DNA from: Bacillota bacterium
Lineage (GTDB): Bacteria > Bacillota > Bacilli > Alicyclobacillales > SLC66
Length of the DNA: 7,230 nucleotides
NCBI GenBank assembly: GCA_021799325.1
Contig: JAJZAS010000074.1
Location: 1-7,230, forward strand
Reading direction: 5' to 3'
Below are positions 1 through 6,269 of this stretch, piece after piece (positions within the stretch are counted from its first letter, which is position 1; the number at the start of each line of letters is the position of its first letter). The notes beneath the pieces were generated by a model, which was given only the letters and a program-made list of their open reading frames with translations, was not told the DNA's origin and did not search any database. Position numbers and translations under genes: made by a program.

Positions 1-670
1 TACGGGAAGTGGGCACACCAGATTCACTTAACAACATAGAGGTATCCATTGGCACGTTGGTATAGAGGCCTAGAAACGCAAAAATATCCTCCATAGTCCC
101 CTGAACATCATTGATGAAATCATCATAAAGGATAATTTTTAATTGATCCTTACTGAATTGATCTGTATAGCGTTTTACTTGCTCATAGTATAGTCCCAGT
201 TCTCTATACAGCCACATTGGCTCATAATCTTCTTGTTTGCGCTGCGGTTCTGCCTTTAACGCTTCTGCAAAAGTTAGCGTCTCCCTATTCTCTCGCAGAA
301 GGTAGGTATAGGATGAAAAGGCTCTCTCCACTGGATTCCTAAGCATGATGATAATCTTCATGGTATGTCTGGCCTGATAGATTCTCGCTGCAGTGCCAGG
401 ATAATATAAATAAAACCCCGAAGACTCTCCAATAGCGCGTTCCTGCTTGACTTCATCAAACAGCATTTCATATCGATCCCAGGTGCGGATAACTTCTGTA
501 TTCATTCCTTCGTCTCCAGGTCCTTTAAAAAGAAAAGGGAAATCTGGGGTGGCAAAAAAATGCGATTCTCCACGGGGTGGCAAATAGATATCCGGATGCT
601 GGATTAAAAATCGGCTCAGGTAACTGGTACCCGCTCTAGCCGAACCAACCACAATAAAATTGGGAATCAA
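1..670 (-). CDS. PAPS-dependent sulfotransferase family protein (3' end beyond the window)
   Basis: The frame is open from a TTG codon at 670-668 to the window edge, giving 223 residues without a stop; the C-terminus is missing. Sulfotransferases of this family move a sulfuryl group from PAPS to a carbohydrate or other acceptor. The 5'-phosphosulfate loop is visible at residues 6-18 (IVVGSARAGTSYL) and the 3'-phosphate-binding motif at about 110-121 (LRNPVERAFSSY, with Arg111 and Ser119). The GESSGFYLYYPG stretch at 81-92 is also usual in bacterial members. The loop carries Arg12 where many homologues have Lys; Arg is also common in bacterial forms. The TTG start is chosen because a perfect AGGAGG lies 10 nt upstream and two in-frame stops precede it with no ATG between. 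The acceptor substrate cannot be read from the sequence. The family call is strong; the biological role is unknown. Confidence 0.88.
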   Translation of the reverse strand, partial: MIPNFIVVGSARAGTSYLSRFLIQHPDIYLPPRGESHFFATPDFPFLFKGPGDEGMNTEVIRTWDRYEMLFDEVKQERAIGESSGFYLYYPGTAARIYQARHTMKIIIMLRNPVERAFSSYTYLLRENRETLTFAEALKAEPQRKQEDYEPMWLYRELGLYYEQVKRYTDQFSKDQLKIILYDDFINDVQGTMEDIFAFLGLYTNVPMDTSMLLSESGVPTSR

Positions 671-680
671 ACCAGTAAAG

Positions 681-686
681 CCTCCT
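681..686 (-). promoter_or_regulatory. Shine-Dalgarno site fixing the TTG start of the sulfotransferase
   Basis: AGGAGG on the minus strand, 10 nt before the TTG at 670. No ATG or GTG in this frame lies between the upstream stop codons and this TTG, so the site decides the start. Confidence 0.75.
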
Positions 687-708
687 GCAAATGGGATTGC
701 ACGTGCTT

Positions 709-737
709 ATTAAACCATGATACCCATGCTTGCGCAA
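709..737 (-). promoter_or_regulatory. Candidate sigma-A promoter of the sulfotransferase
   Basis: On the minus strand, TTGCGC (737-732) is separated by exactly 17 nt from TTTAAT (714-709). The -10 matches TATAAT at five of six positions and the -35 matches TTGACA at three. Transcription would begin about 30 nt before the TTG start, which includes the AGGAGG. The -35 sits inside an 8-bp palindrome, TTGCGCAA (730-737). The existence of a promoter here is inferred. Confidence 0.45.
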
Positions 738-784
738 CAGCCATATAGTAACTTGCCATTGGCAGGATCGCTTATAAAAAACAA

Positions 785-1321
785 TCAGGTGGCAGTGGAA
801 GTGGTATTGTGAACTGTTGAGAGAAACATTTGAATGATGCTGTCGTATTGAGGCGCGGAATTCTCATTATTAATCAAGATCTCACGCAACCCATTGGTTA
901 GTGGGGCAAGAATGATCGTATAGGTAGAATTACCTGAGAGGTGGAATTGCAATTCCTGTCCTAGGCTGGTGGGGTTATCAATGACAAGGTTGTTTTTACC
1001 ATAAGATTGAATTAATCTTGACGATTCCTTGTCAACGGTAATGTTTGGAGTATGATTGATTTCCACGCCAAGTAACAATTCATATGTTGTCTTTGTCGAA
1101 TTGAGCAAGGCCCCTCCCGCGATTTGAATATTGGGAGAGCCATCGTTGGCTTCCACAAAATTATCAGGGTAGGCGAATGATACCTGATTATTGATAGTGT
1201 GCATGCTCCATCCGGCTGGAATTGAGTTTGCCGTAGCATCGTGCGCAATCATGTATGCACCTGCTAAGGCAGCCACCAGGAAAATGGAAAAAAACGAAGT
1301 TGAAGGTTTGCGGTAACTCAT
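785..1321 (-). CDS. Small exported protein of unknown function (PsbP-like outline)
   Basis: A 178-residue protein. The frame can be extended to a TTG at 1351, but the ATG at 1321 is preferred because GAGGGGG (1336-1330) lies 8 nt before it. The N-terminus reads as a signal peptide: a basic start (MSYRKPS), a hydrophobic core at about 9-26, and an ATA signal-peptidase I site with likely cleavage after Ala31. There is no lipobox cysteine, and the protein has no cysteine at all. The mature part begins with Trp38 followed by a QVSFAYPDNF segment (46-55) and ends with a D-S-I-I-Q-M-F-L-S-T-V pattern. This overall outline recalls small secreted PsbP/Mog1-like domains ('sFxyPxxW ... ILxTf'), but the similarity is too weak to name a function. 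It lies directly upstream of the sulfotransferase on the same strand with a 114-nt gap and no hairpin terminator between, so partial co-transcription is possible. Confidence 0.75.
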   Translation of the reverse strand: MSYRKPSTSFFSIFLVAALAGAYMIAHDATANSIPAGWSMHTINNQVSFAYPDNFVEANDGSPNIQIAGGALLNSTKTTYELLLGVEINHTPNITVDKESSRLIQSYGKNNLVIDNPTSLGQELQFHLSGNSTYTIILAPLTNGLREILINNENSAPQYDSIIQMFLSTVHNTTSTAT

Positions 1322-1358
1322 ACCCAGTTCCCCCTCACTGGTTCCTTTCAATATATTA

Positions 1359-1385
1359 GACGCAACATAACCAATAAAAGTTTCG
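1359..1385 (-). promoter_or_regulatory. ECF-sigma-like promoter of the exported protein gene
   Basis: The minus strand reads CGAAAC (1385-1380), a 17-nt spacer, then CGTC (1362-1359) continuing as CGTCTAA. This closely resembles the Bacillus extracytoplasmic-function sigma consensus (TGAAAC, 16-17 nt, CGTC/CGTA). The start of transcription would fall near 1352, about 30 nt before the ATG at 1321. An overlapping sigma-A -10 (TAATAT at 1358-1353) is also possible but has no good -35. Which sigma factor is used is inferred. Confidence 0.5.
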
Positions 1386-1416
1386 CCTTCTCTTCTTTAT
1401 CTTAAACCCATATCGC

Positions 1417-1446
1417 GAATAGGAAAATGGAATTTGTTGCAAACTT
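1417..1446 (+). promoter_or_regulatory. Possible forespore (sigma-F/sigma-G type) promoter of the spoVAF-like gene
   Basis: GAATA (1417-1421), an 18-nt spacer, then CAAACTT (1440-1446). The first element and the spacing fit the sigma-G pattern, while the -10 differs from CATnnTA at two positions. Transcription would start about 20 nt before the ATG, just retaining the ribosome binding site. Known GerA-family genes are forespore-expressed, which makes the match plausible but not proven. Confidence 0.33.
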
Positions 1447-1469
1447 TTCGGGAAGGGGTGACGTGTTCA

Positions 1470-2969
1470 ATGCCAAATACCATGGAGTTAACCTTTCCAG
1501 AAATAGCTTCAAAGCTTGACCAAAACGATGAATACCTGAAAAAGCTTTTGGGAGTCGGCGTGAGCTGGGATATGTTAGCAAAGCCGTTTGTTTTCTCAGG
1601 CCAGCGGATGACTGCCTACACAGCTAACGGTTTTTTTCTGACCATGAACATGGTGCTTATTTTAGATAATTTGGAGAAAACACTAAGGCAATATTTTCAG
1701 GATCGGGGAAACGAACCATTTCAAATTCAAGAACTCATTGAATATTTGACAGTAACCGTGGGTTTTGTGCAAGTGCAGGCAGTGGATAAAATGCAAGACG
1801 CAGTGAGATATATTTTATCTGGTCCCATGGTCCTCTTTATCGATGGAAGCAATGTGGCGGTGTTGATCGATACCCGTATTTATCCTATGAGGAGCATTAG
1901 CCAGCCGGAAGTGGAGCGAGTGGTGCGCGGCCCCAGAGATGGCTTTATTGAAGTTATGCTGATGAACGTGGCATTGATACGCCGACGACTGAGAGATCCA
2001 AGATTGCGTGTAGAATTGTTCCAGATTGGAACCCGCGCACAAACAGACGTCAGTCTCATGTATTTGGAGGATGTCACCAACAAAGACTTGGTCAGGGATA
2101 TCCGCGAAAAAATCAAATCATTTCCCCTGGATATTGCCGCCATGGGGGCACAATCGATGACTGAATGGATCGGTCAGGTGAAGTGGAATCCTTATCCCAT
2201 CTTTCGGTTGACTGAAAGGCCAGATGTGGCAACGGCTGGATTGATGGAAGGACAGGTGGTAATCGTCGTCGATACGACCCCCGAAGTAATGATTGGGCCT
2301 ACGACGATTTTTCATCATATTCATCACCCTGACGATTATCACAACTATCCGTCTGTCGGATTATACATGCGTATCGCTTCCTTTCTGGGGTTCCTATTTT
2401 CTGTGTTTGGCCCCTCTTTATTTATTGTGCTCGCGGCAGAGCATGATCACTTGCCAAAAAGTTTGATGTTTTTGGGAACGCCCAAACCGTTGCCACTTTC
2501 ACTCGGTCTTCAGTTTTTCATTACACAAGTGGTAATTGATTTGTTCGAACGGGCGGTAATCAATACGCCTTCGACGCTCGCTACTGCGATCAGTATTTTT
2601 GCGGCCATCATCTTCAGTCAGTTTGCAGTGATGATGAATCTTTTGTCTCCTGAGGCATTGTTTTTTGTGGGGACAGCTGCTGTGGCACAATATGCTACCT
2701 CTTCGAGAGAACTCGGTTCTGCGAATCGCGTTTCTCGTCTCTGGATGATCGTTATGGCATGGGGGCTTGGTGGTAAAGGGTTGGTCATTGCCGCAATCGT
2801 TTGGCTGTTTGTGATCTGGCGTACCCGTGCTATGGCAGTTCCTTATCTTTGGCCGGTCGTGCCTTTTAGCTGGAGAGGGTTAAAGGGGCTTTTTTCGAGA
2901 AATCCGTTATACCAATTAGGGAATATTGCCAATCCACTGCGCCCGCAAAGACAATCTTCAAAAAAATAA
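1470..2969 (+). CDS. spoVAF: SpoVAF-like spore germination protein (GerA family)
   Basis: This 499-residue GerA-family protein (GerA/PF03323 type) is an inner spore-membrane protein that helps nutrient-triggered germination. The frame opens at a TTG at 1434, but the ATG at 1470 is preferred because AAGGGGTGA ends 8 nt before it. A soluble N-terminal domain covers about 1-295, and five hydrophobic segments follow at about 300-323, 343-360, 368-388, 393-410 and 423-450. Family signatures include ERVVRGPRDGF (149-159), the RRRLRDPRLR segment (171-180), TERPDVA (248-254) and IGPTTIFHHIHHPDDY (275-290). These, the PYLWPVVPF near the C-terminus (458-466) and the length fit SpoVAF better than GerAA, GerBA or GerKA; this rests on remembered family sequences. 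In Bacillus subtilis spoVAF is the last gene of the spoVA operon. Here it stands alone, with a divergent gene upstream and a terminator downstream. It could instead be a receptor A subunit whose partners lie elsewhere. Confidence 0.9.
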   Translation: MPNTMELTFPEIASKLDQNDEYLKKLLGVGVSWDMLAKPFVFSGQRMTAYTANGFFLTMNMVLILDNLEKTLRQYFQDRGNEPFQIQELIEYLTVTVGFVQVQAVDKMQDAVRYILSGPMVLFIDGSNVAVLIDTRIYPMRSISQPEVERVVRGPRDGFIEVMLMNVALIRRRLRDPRLRVELFQIGTRAQTDVSLMYLEDVTNKDLVRDIREKIKSFPLDIAAMGAQSMTEWIGQVKWNPYPIFRLTERPDVATAGLMEGQVVIVVDTTPEVMIGPTTIFHHIHHPDDYHNYPSVGLYMRIASFLGFLFSVFGPSLFIVLAAEHDHLPKSLMFLGTPKPLPLSLGLQFFITQVVIDLFERAVINTPSTLATAISIFAAIIFSQFAVMMNLLSPEALFFVGTAAVAQYATSSRELGSANRVSRLWMIVMAWGLGGKGLVIAAIVWLFVIWRTRAMAVPYLWPVVPFSWRGLKGLFSRNPLYQLGNIANPLRPQRQSSKK

Positions 2970-2971
2970 AC

Positions 2972-3007
2972 ATGCGGGCTGTTCTCCTCTTTAAGAGCGG
3001 CCCGCAT
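2972..3007. terminator. Bidirectional rho-independent terminator between spoVAF-like and DUF378 genes
   Basis: Perfect 8-bp arms ATGCGGGC (2972-2979) and GCCCGCAT (3000-3007) enclose a 20-nt interior that can pair further (CTC with GAG). On the plus strand the stem starts 2 nt after the spoVAF-like stop and is followed by ATTTTCTTT. On the minus strand it follows the DUF378 stop and runs into TTTATTTTTTTG. It therefore serves both convergent genes. Confidence 0.85.
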
Positions 3008-3014
3008 ATTTTCT

Positions 3015-3218
3015 TTACACTTCCCTGTCCCTGCGAAAATCGGTGAAAAGTAAACTGATGGTATAAATCCCCGCCAACCCCACCAGCGTATACACCACGC
3101 GGCTCAGGATAGCTGTAGGGCCACCAAATATGGATGCGACGAGATCAAACTTGAATAATCCCACCAACAGCCAGTTTAGTGCTCCAATAATGACTAATAC
3201 GAGCGCCAATCTGTTCAT
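3015..3218 (-). CDS. DUF378 family small membrane protein (YuzA-like)
   Basis: A 67-residue protein starting MNRLALVLVIIGALNW. This opening, the LVGLFKFDLVASIFGG stretch and the RVVYTLVGLAGIY segment are characteristic of DUF378 proteins, which have two membrane helices and no established function. The helices lie at about 3-21 and 38-58, and the tail is charged (DFRRDREV). An in-frame ATG two codons earlier (3224) directly abuts the G-run, so the ATG at 3218, with AGGGGGG (3231-3225) placed 6 nt before it, is the better start. The gene converges on the spoVAF-like gene and shares its terminator. It is a complete single-gene unit, divergent from fumarase. Confidence 0.85.
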   Translation of the reverse strand: MNRLALVLVIIGALNWLLVGLFKFDLVASIFGGPTAILSRVVYTLVGLAGIYTISLLFTDFRRDREV

Positions 3219-3231
3219 GTACATCCCCCCT

Positions 3232-3248
3232 GATACTTACATAGTATC
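3232..3248. repeat. Inverted repeat in the DUF378 promoter/leader region
   Basis: GATACT (3232-3237), a 5-nt loop, and AGTATC (3243-3248) form a perfect 6-bp inverted repeat immediately upstream of the DUF378 ribosome binding site. On the minus strand it contains TACTAT (3246-3241), or GATACTA (3248-3242) in a sporulation-sigma reading, which may be the -10 element. I see no convincing -35. An operator or a chance repeat are both possible. Confidence 0.35.
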
Positions 3249-3427
3249 TCCTGTCCATTGAATTTATCCCTCATGGAAAATGACAACACAGGTTGGGTAA
3301 AATAGTCGACAAATTGCCAAACATCTCATCCTGTCTTCAGCCATCTTGACTTTTGGTGTGATGAATTTAAGTGGTATCCTATGTATAAAGGGATGCATGT
3401 GACTATTTAACTAAATGGGGGATTACC
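3249..3427. other. Divergent intergenic region between DUF378 and fumarase
   Basis: No gene is apparent here. Facing fumarase, a TTGACT (3346-3351) has no -10 at proper spacing, and TATAAA (3384-3389) has no good -35, so the fumarase promoter is unresolved. GGGGGA (3417-3422) is the fumarase ribosome binding site. No riboswitch-like or tRNA-like fold was recognised. Confidence 0.5.
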
Positions 3428-4948
3428 ATGAAGGATTTCAAGCAAAGTGTACTTGAACTCATCATTGACACTTCAACCAATTTGCCGCCTGATGTGAGAA
3501 GGGCATTGATTCAGTCCCAAGTCAGGGAAGAGGTTGGTTCCCGTGCGGCAATTGCATTACGTACTATTTTTGATAACGTTTCCATGTCTGAGGAACTCGA
3601 GGGACCAATTTGTCAGGATACAGGACTGCCCACCTTTATCATTCATACGCCTATAGGCGCTAACCAATTGGTGATGGAAAAAGAGATCAAAGAAGCGGTT
3701 GCGGAAGCCACAAAATTAGGTAAGCTTCGCACGAACTCTGTGGATTCTCTGACAGGTGCCAATACGGGGGACAACCTGGGACCGGGTACGCCAGTGATAC
3801 ACTTTCACCAATGGGAAAAAGACGATGTGGAAGTGAAGCTCATTCTAAAGGGCGGCGGGTGTGAGAATAAAAACATTCAATACAGCCTGCCAATGGAAAT
3901 TGACGGACTTGGCAAAGCGGGTAGGGACCTGGACGGCATCCGTAAGTGCATTCTTCATGCTGTGTATCAGGCCCAAGGCCAAGGGTGCAGCGCTGGTTTT
4001 ATCGGTGTTGCTATCGGGGGAGATCGCACGACAGGTTATGAACATGCGAAAGCGCAACTATTTCGTAAGATGGATGATGTCAATCCAATTCCTGAATTGG
4101 CGGAACTTGAGAACTACGTCATGGATACCGCTAACGAACTTGGAATTGGCACCATGGGTTTTGGCGGAAATGTGACGCTACTTGGATGCAAAATCGGCGT
4201 GTTGAACAGACTTCCCGCCAGCTTTTTTGTTTCTGTGGCCTATAACTGCTGGGCGTTCAGGCGCCAGGGAGTTCTGCTTGATGGTCAGACCGGAGCCAGA
4301 AAAGCATGGTTATACAAGGATGAAGAGGTGAAGATGCCGACTTCTGCTTCTTCTTCTTTTGGCGAATCAGCCGTGGTACTGAAAGCACCGATTTCAGAAG
4401 AGCAGATTCGCAAATTGAAAGTGGGCGATGTGGTGATCATCGAAGGCGAGATGCACACCGGTCGTGATGCGCTCCACAAATACTTGATGGAACATGATGC
4501 GCCTGTCGATTTGAACGGCGGAGTCATTTATCATTGTGGGCCCGTTATGCTAAAGGATGAAGAAGGGTGGCACGTCAAAGCGGCAGGACCGACGACGAGT
4601 TCTAGGGAAGAGCCATATCAGGCAGATATCATCAAAAAATTTGGACTGCGTGCCATCATCGGCAAAGGTGGTATGGGGCCAAAAACCCTTGCCGGACTTA
4701 AGGAGCAAGGGGCTGTCTACCTCAATGCTATTGGCGGAGCGGCGCAATTTTATGCGAAGTCTATGAAAAAAGTGACAGGCGTCGACTTCCTTGAACAGTT
4801 TGGCATCCCTGAAGCCATGTGGCATCTCGAGGTCGAGGGATTCCCGGCTATTGTGACCATGGATTCCCACGGTAATAGTTTGCATGCGGAAGTGGATGAA
4901 TTGTCGAAGAAGAAGCTCGAGGAATTCGCAGAACCGGTATTTAAGTAA
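3428..4948 (+). CDS. fumA: Class I fumarate hydratase (4Fe-4S, fused alpha and beta domains)
   Basis: This 506-residue cytosolic TCA-cycle enzyme interconverts fumarate and (S)-malate. It has the N-terminal catalytic domain (about 10-285) and the C-terminal domain (about 320-500) in one chain; some bacteria split these into two subunits. Likely cluster ligands are Cys62 (in ICQDTG), Cys187 (GQGCSAG) and Cys274 (AYNCW). Their 87-residue second gap equals that remembered for tartrate dehydratase TtdA. C-terminal active-site motifs are HTGRDALHK (343-351), AGPTTSSRE (386-394) and GKGGMG (412-417). Leu262 in RLPASFF sits where Leishmania fumarase may have a substrate-binding His. ATG with GGGGGA 5 nt upstream fixes the start. 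The gene is a single unit, ending 6 nt from the convergent cardiolipin synthase stop. L-tartrate dehydratase or another hydro-lyase of this superfamily is a less likely alternative. Confidence 0.93.
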   Translation: MKDFKQSVLELIIDTSTNLPPDVRRALIQSQVREEVGSRAAIALRTIFDNVSMSEELEGPICQDTGLPTFIIHTPIGANQLVMEKEIKEAVAEATKLGKLRTNSVDSLTGANTGDNLGPGTPVIHFHQWEKDDVEVKLILKGGGCENKNIQYSLPMEIDGLGKAGRDLDGIRKCILHAVYQAQGQGCSAGFIGVAIGGDRTTGYEHAKAQLFRKMDDVNPIPELAELENYVMDTANELGIGTMGFGGNVTLLGCKIGVLNRLPASFFVSVAYNCWAFRRQGVLLDGQTGARKAWLYKDEEVKMPTSASSSFGESAVVLKAPISEEQIRKLKVGDVVIIEGEMHTGRDALHKYLMEHDAPVDLNGGVIYHCGPVMLKDEEGWHVKAAGPTTSSREEPYQADIIKKFGLRAIIGKGGMGPKTLAGLKEQGAVYLNAIGGAAQFYAKSMKKVTGVDFLEQFGIPEAMWHLEVEGFPAIVTMDSHGNSLHAEVDELSKKKLEEFAEPVFK

Positions 4949-4954
4949 GCAATG

Positions 4955-6184
4955 CTATAAAAATGGCCATAACGGGGAGAGCACTAGCTCTCCCATTTTT
5001 TGTGCAAAAGGTCGGTGCTTCCATTCCTCAAATTGCAGTTCCTTGCAATAAATTAAGTCATGTTGAAAAACAGCTTCTACGCAAGCTGCCATTTGGTCAT
5101 CCAATATTTCCATGTTGATTTCGTAATTGCCCAACAAACTGAGACGGTCCAGATTGGCCGTTCCAATGGTTGTCCATAGTCCGTCGATAGTAGCGGTTTT
5201 GGCATGGATCATGCCCCCTTGATACAAAAAAACCCGAATACCTTCCTTCAAGCACTCAGTAAAATAAGTGCGTGCCAGCCAATCAGCGAGCAGGTGATTA
5301 GATCGTTCCGGTATTAACAATTGGACATTGACGCCGCGGTGTGCGGCGCGAATGAGTGACCTGAGCACATAACGATCGGGAACGAAGTAGGGGGTTGTCA
5401 GATATACGTGTTTTTTTGCTAAATCAATCGCATCAATATACAGTGAACGGATAGGGAAAGTCAGTTGTACCGGATTATTTTCATAAAGGCGAATATTGGG
5501 AATAATCGATGCCGCGGCGGGTTCGAGAGGAAAACTTTTTTTTCTCGCGTGATCATTCCAAAAATCGGTGAATGAAGCATATAGGTTTTGGGCACTTGGC
5601 ACCTCGACCCGAAGGTGGGTATCCCTCCATTTTTTTCCATATAAATCCCCAATGTTGTAGCCGCCTGTATAGCCGATTTTACGGTCGATCACCAGTAATT
5701 TGCGGTGGTCACGCGCTAATCGCCGCGGGTCTAAAAAGTCAAGGAACCTTGTCCATGAACGGTAAATAAGCACATGCACATCGCTGGGAAATTGCTTGAA
5801 TGCACTTGAAACGACAAGGTTGGCAAAGCCGTCGAAAATGACATACACAGGAACTCCAGATCTGGCTTTTCTGATCAAAGTCTCCTTGAATTCATTGCCG
5901 ATCGTATCGCCCTTCCATATGAAGGATTCGAGGCAAACCGACTCTGTGGCTGCTTCGATATCCTTCAACATGGTGTGGTAGAGTTCCATGCCGTAAGTAT
6001 AAATTTGAAGTTCATTACCATTAATAGAAACAGATGGTTGGTTTGTTTCCCCAAAAGACAAGTGTGCTCTTCTTCTGCGGAATCTAGTGATAAATGCTGA
6101 ACTGATGATCACGACCAATTGAGAAAAAATAACTAATAGGATAATCAAAATGATAATTCTTTCGAGGAGCACATAAATAGGCAA
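4955..6184 (-). CDS. cls: Cardiolipin synthase, phospholipase D superfamily (YwjE/ClsB-like)
   Basis: A 409-residue membrane enzyme likely to condense two phosphatidylglycerols to cardiolipin and glycerol. One N-terminal helix (about 7-30) is followed by a basic stop-transfer patch (RFRRRR, 34-39). Two HKD motifs give the phospholipase D active site: His160-Lys162-Asp167, followed by GYTGGYNIGD, and His327-Lys329-Asp334, followed by TIGTANLD. The single helix and the length fit the minor B. subtilis synthase YwjE better than ClsA, which has two helices. The start is TTG at 6184, supported by GGGGAGTGA just upstream; no ATG in frame is near. The last 14 or so codons overlap the fumarase terminator on the other strand. 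No terminator is visible for this gene, so its transcripts may enter fumarase antisense. Another PLD-type phosphatidyltransferase cannot be excluded. Confidence 0.92.
   Translation of the reverse strand: MPIYVLLERIIILIILLVIFSQLVVIISSAFITRFRRRRAHLSFGETNQPSVSINGNELQIYTYGMELYHTMLKDIEAATESVCLESFIWKGDTIGNEFKETLIRKARSGVPVYVIFDGFANLVVSSAFKQFPSDVHVLIYRSWTRFLDFLDPRRLARDHRKLLVIDRKIGYTGGYNIGDLYGKKWRDTHLRVEVPSAQNLYASFTDFWNDHARKKSFPLEPAAASIIPNIRLYENNPVQLTFPIRSLYIDAIDLAKKHVYLTTPYFVPDRYVLRSLIRAAHRGVNVQLLIPERSNHLLADWLARTYFTECLKEGIRVFLYQGGMIHAKTATIDGLWTTIGTANLDRLSLLGNYEINMEILDDQMAACVEAVFQHDLIYCKELQFEEWKHRPFAQKMGELVLSPLWPFL
4975..5001 (+). terminator. Rho-independent terminator of fumarase, inside the cls coding region
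   Basis: GGGAGAGC (4975-4982), a 4-nt ACTA loop, GCTCTCCC (4987-4994), then ATTTTTT (4995-5001). The stem is a perfect 8 bp and GC-rich. The T-run occurs only on the plus strand, so the structure terminates fumarase and not cls. It begins 26 nt after the fumarase stop. Confidence 0.9.
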
Positions 6185-6190
6185 GCCGAC

Positions 6191-6199
6191 TCACTCCCC
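6191..6199 (-). promoter_or_regulatory. Shine-Dalgarno site supporting the TTG start of cls
   Basis: GGGGAGTGA on the minus strand; its GGGGAG core lies 9 nt before the TTG at 6184. It decides the start, because the next in-frame GTG (6172) is too far away. Confidence 0.65.
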
Positions 6200-6220
6200 A
6201 TTGCTAAACTAAACCTATTA

Positions 6221-6249
6221 ATCCTAGCTGATCAGTTATTAATTGTCAA
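6221..6249 (-). promoter_or_regulatory. Sigma-A type promoter of cls
   Basis: On the minus strand a perfect TTGACA (6249-6244), a 17-nt spacer, then TAGGAT (6226-6221, four of six matches to TATAAT). It lies in the 85-bp gap after the MFS gene and would give a leader of about 30 nt with the ribosome binding site. It suggests cls has its own promoter even if read-through from the MFS gene also occurs. Confidence 0.6.
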
Positions 6250-6261
6250 AAGCAATTGCTT
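6250..6261. repeat. 12-bp perfect palindrome next to the cls promoter
   Basis: AAGCAATTGCTT is self-complementary and abuts the -35 of the cls promoter, 8 bp before the MFS stop codon when read on the plus strand. Its place would suit a regulator operator. As an RNA hairpin it is too weak to end transcription. The function is not established. Confidence 0.35.
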
Positions 6262-6269
6262 AGAGTGAG

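Noticed and set aside
754..764. TGCCATTGGCA inverted repeat before the sulfotransferase
   Set aside because: Arms of only 5 bp with no T-run after it on either strand; neither a terminator nor a convincing operator.
1322..1351. Ten-codon TTG extension of the exported protein
   Set aside because: It would put charged residues ahead of the signal peptide, and its codons contain the GAGGGGG site that serves the ATG at 1321.
1434..1469. Upstream TTG extension (12 codons) of the spoVAF-like gene
   Set aside because: It lacks a ribosome binding site, and the strong AAGGGGTGA is correctly placed for the ATG at 1470.
3346..3389. TTGACT and TATAAA as a fumarase promoter
   Set aside because: The two elements are 32 nt apart, far from the required 16-18, and neither has a good partner at proper spacing.
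3393..3410. Five-codon open frame (MHVTI) just before fumarase
   Set aside because: Too short, with no leader-peptide or attenuator structure after it; most likely chance.
4550..4885. 111-codon open frame on the minus strand within fumarase
   Set aside because: A shadow frame opposite a well-conserved enzyme; its protein has low-complexity basic stretches and no recognisable motif.
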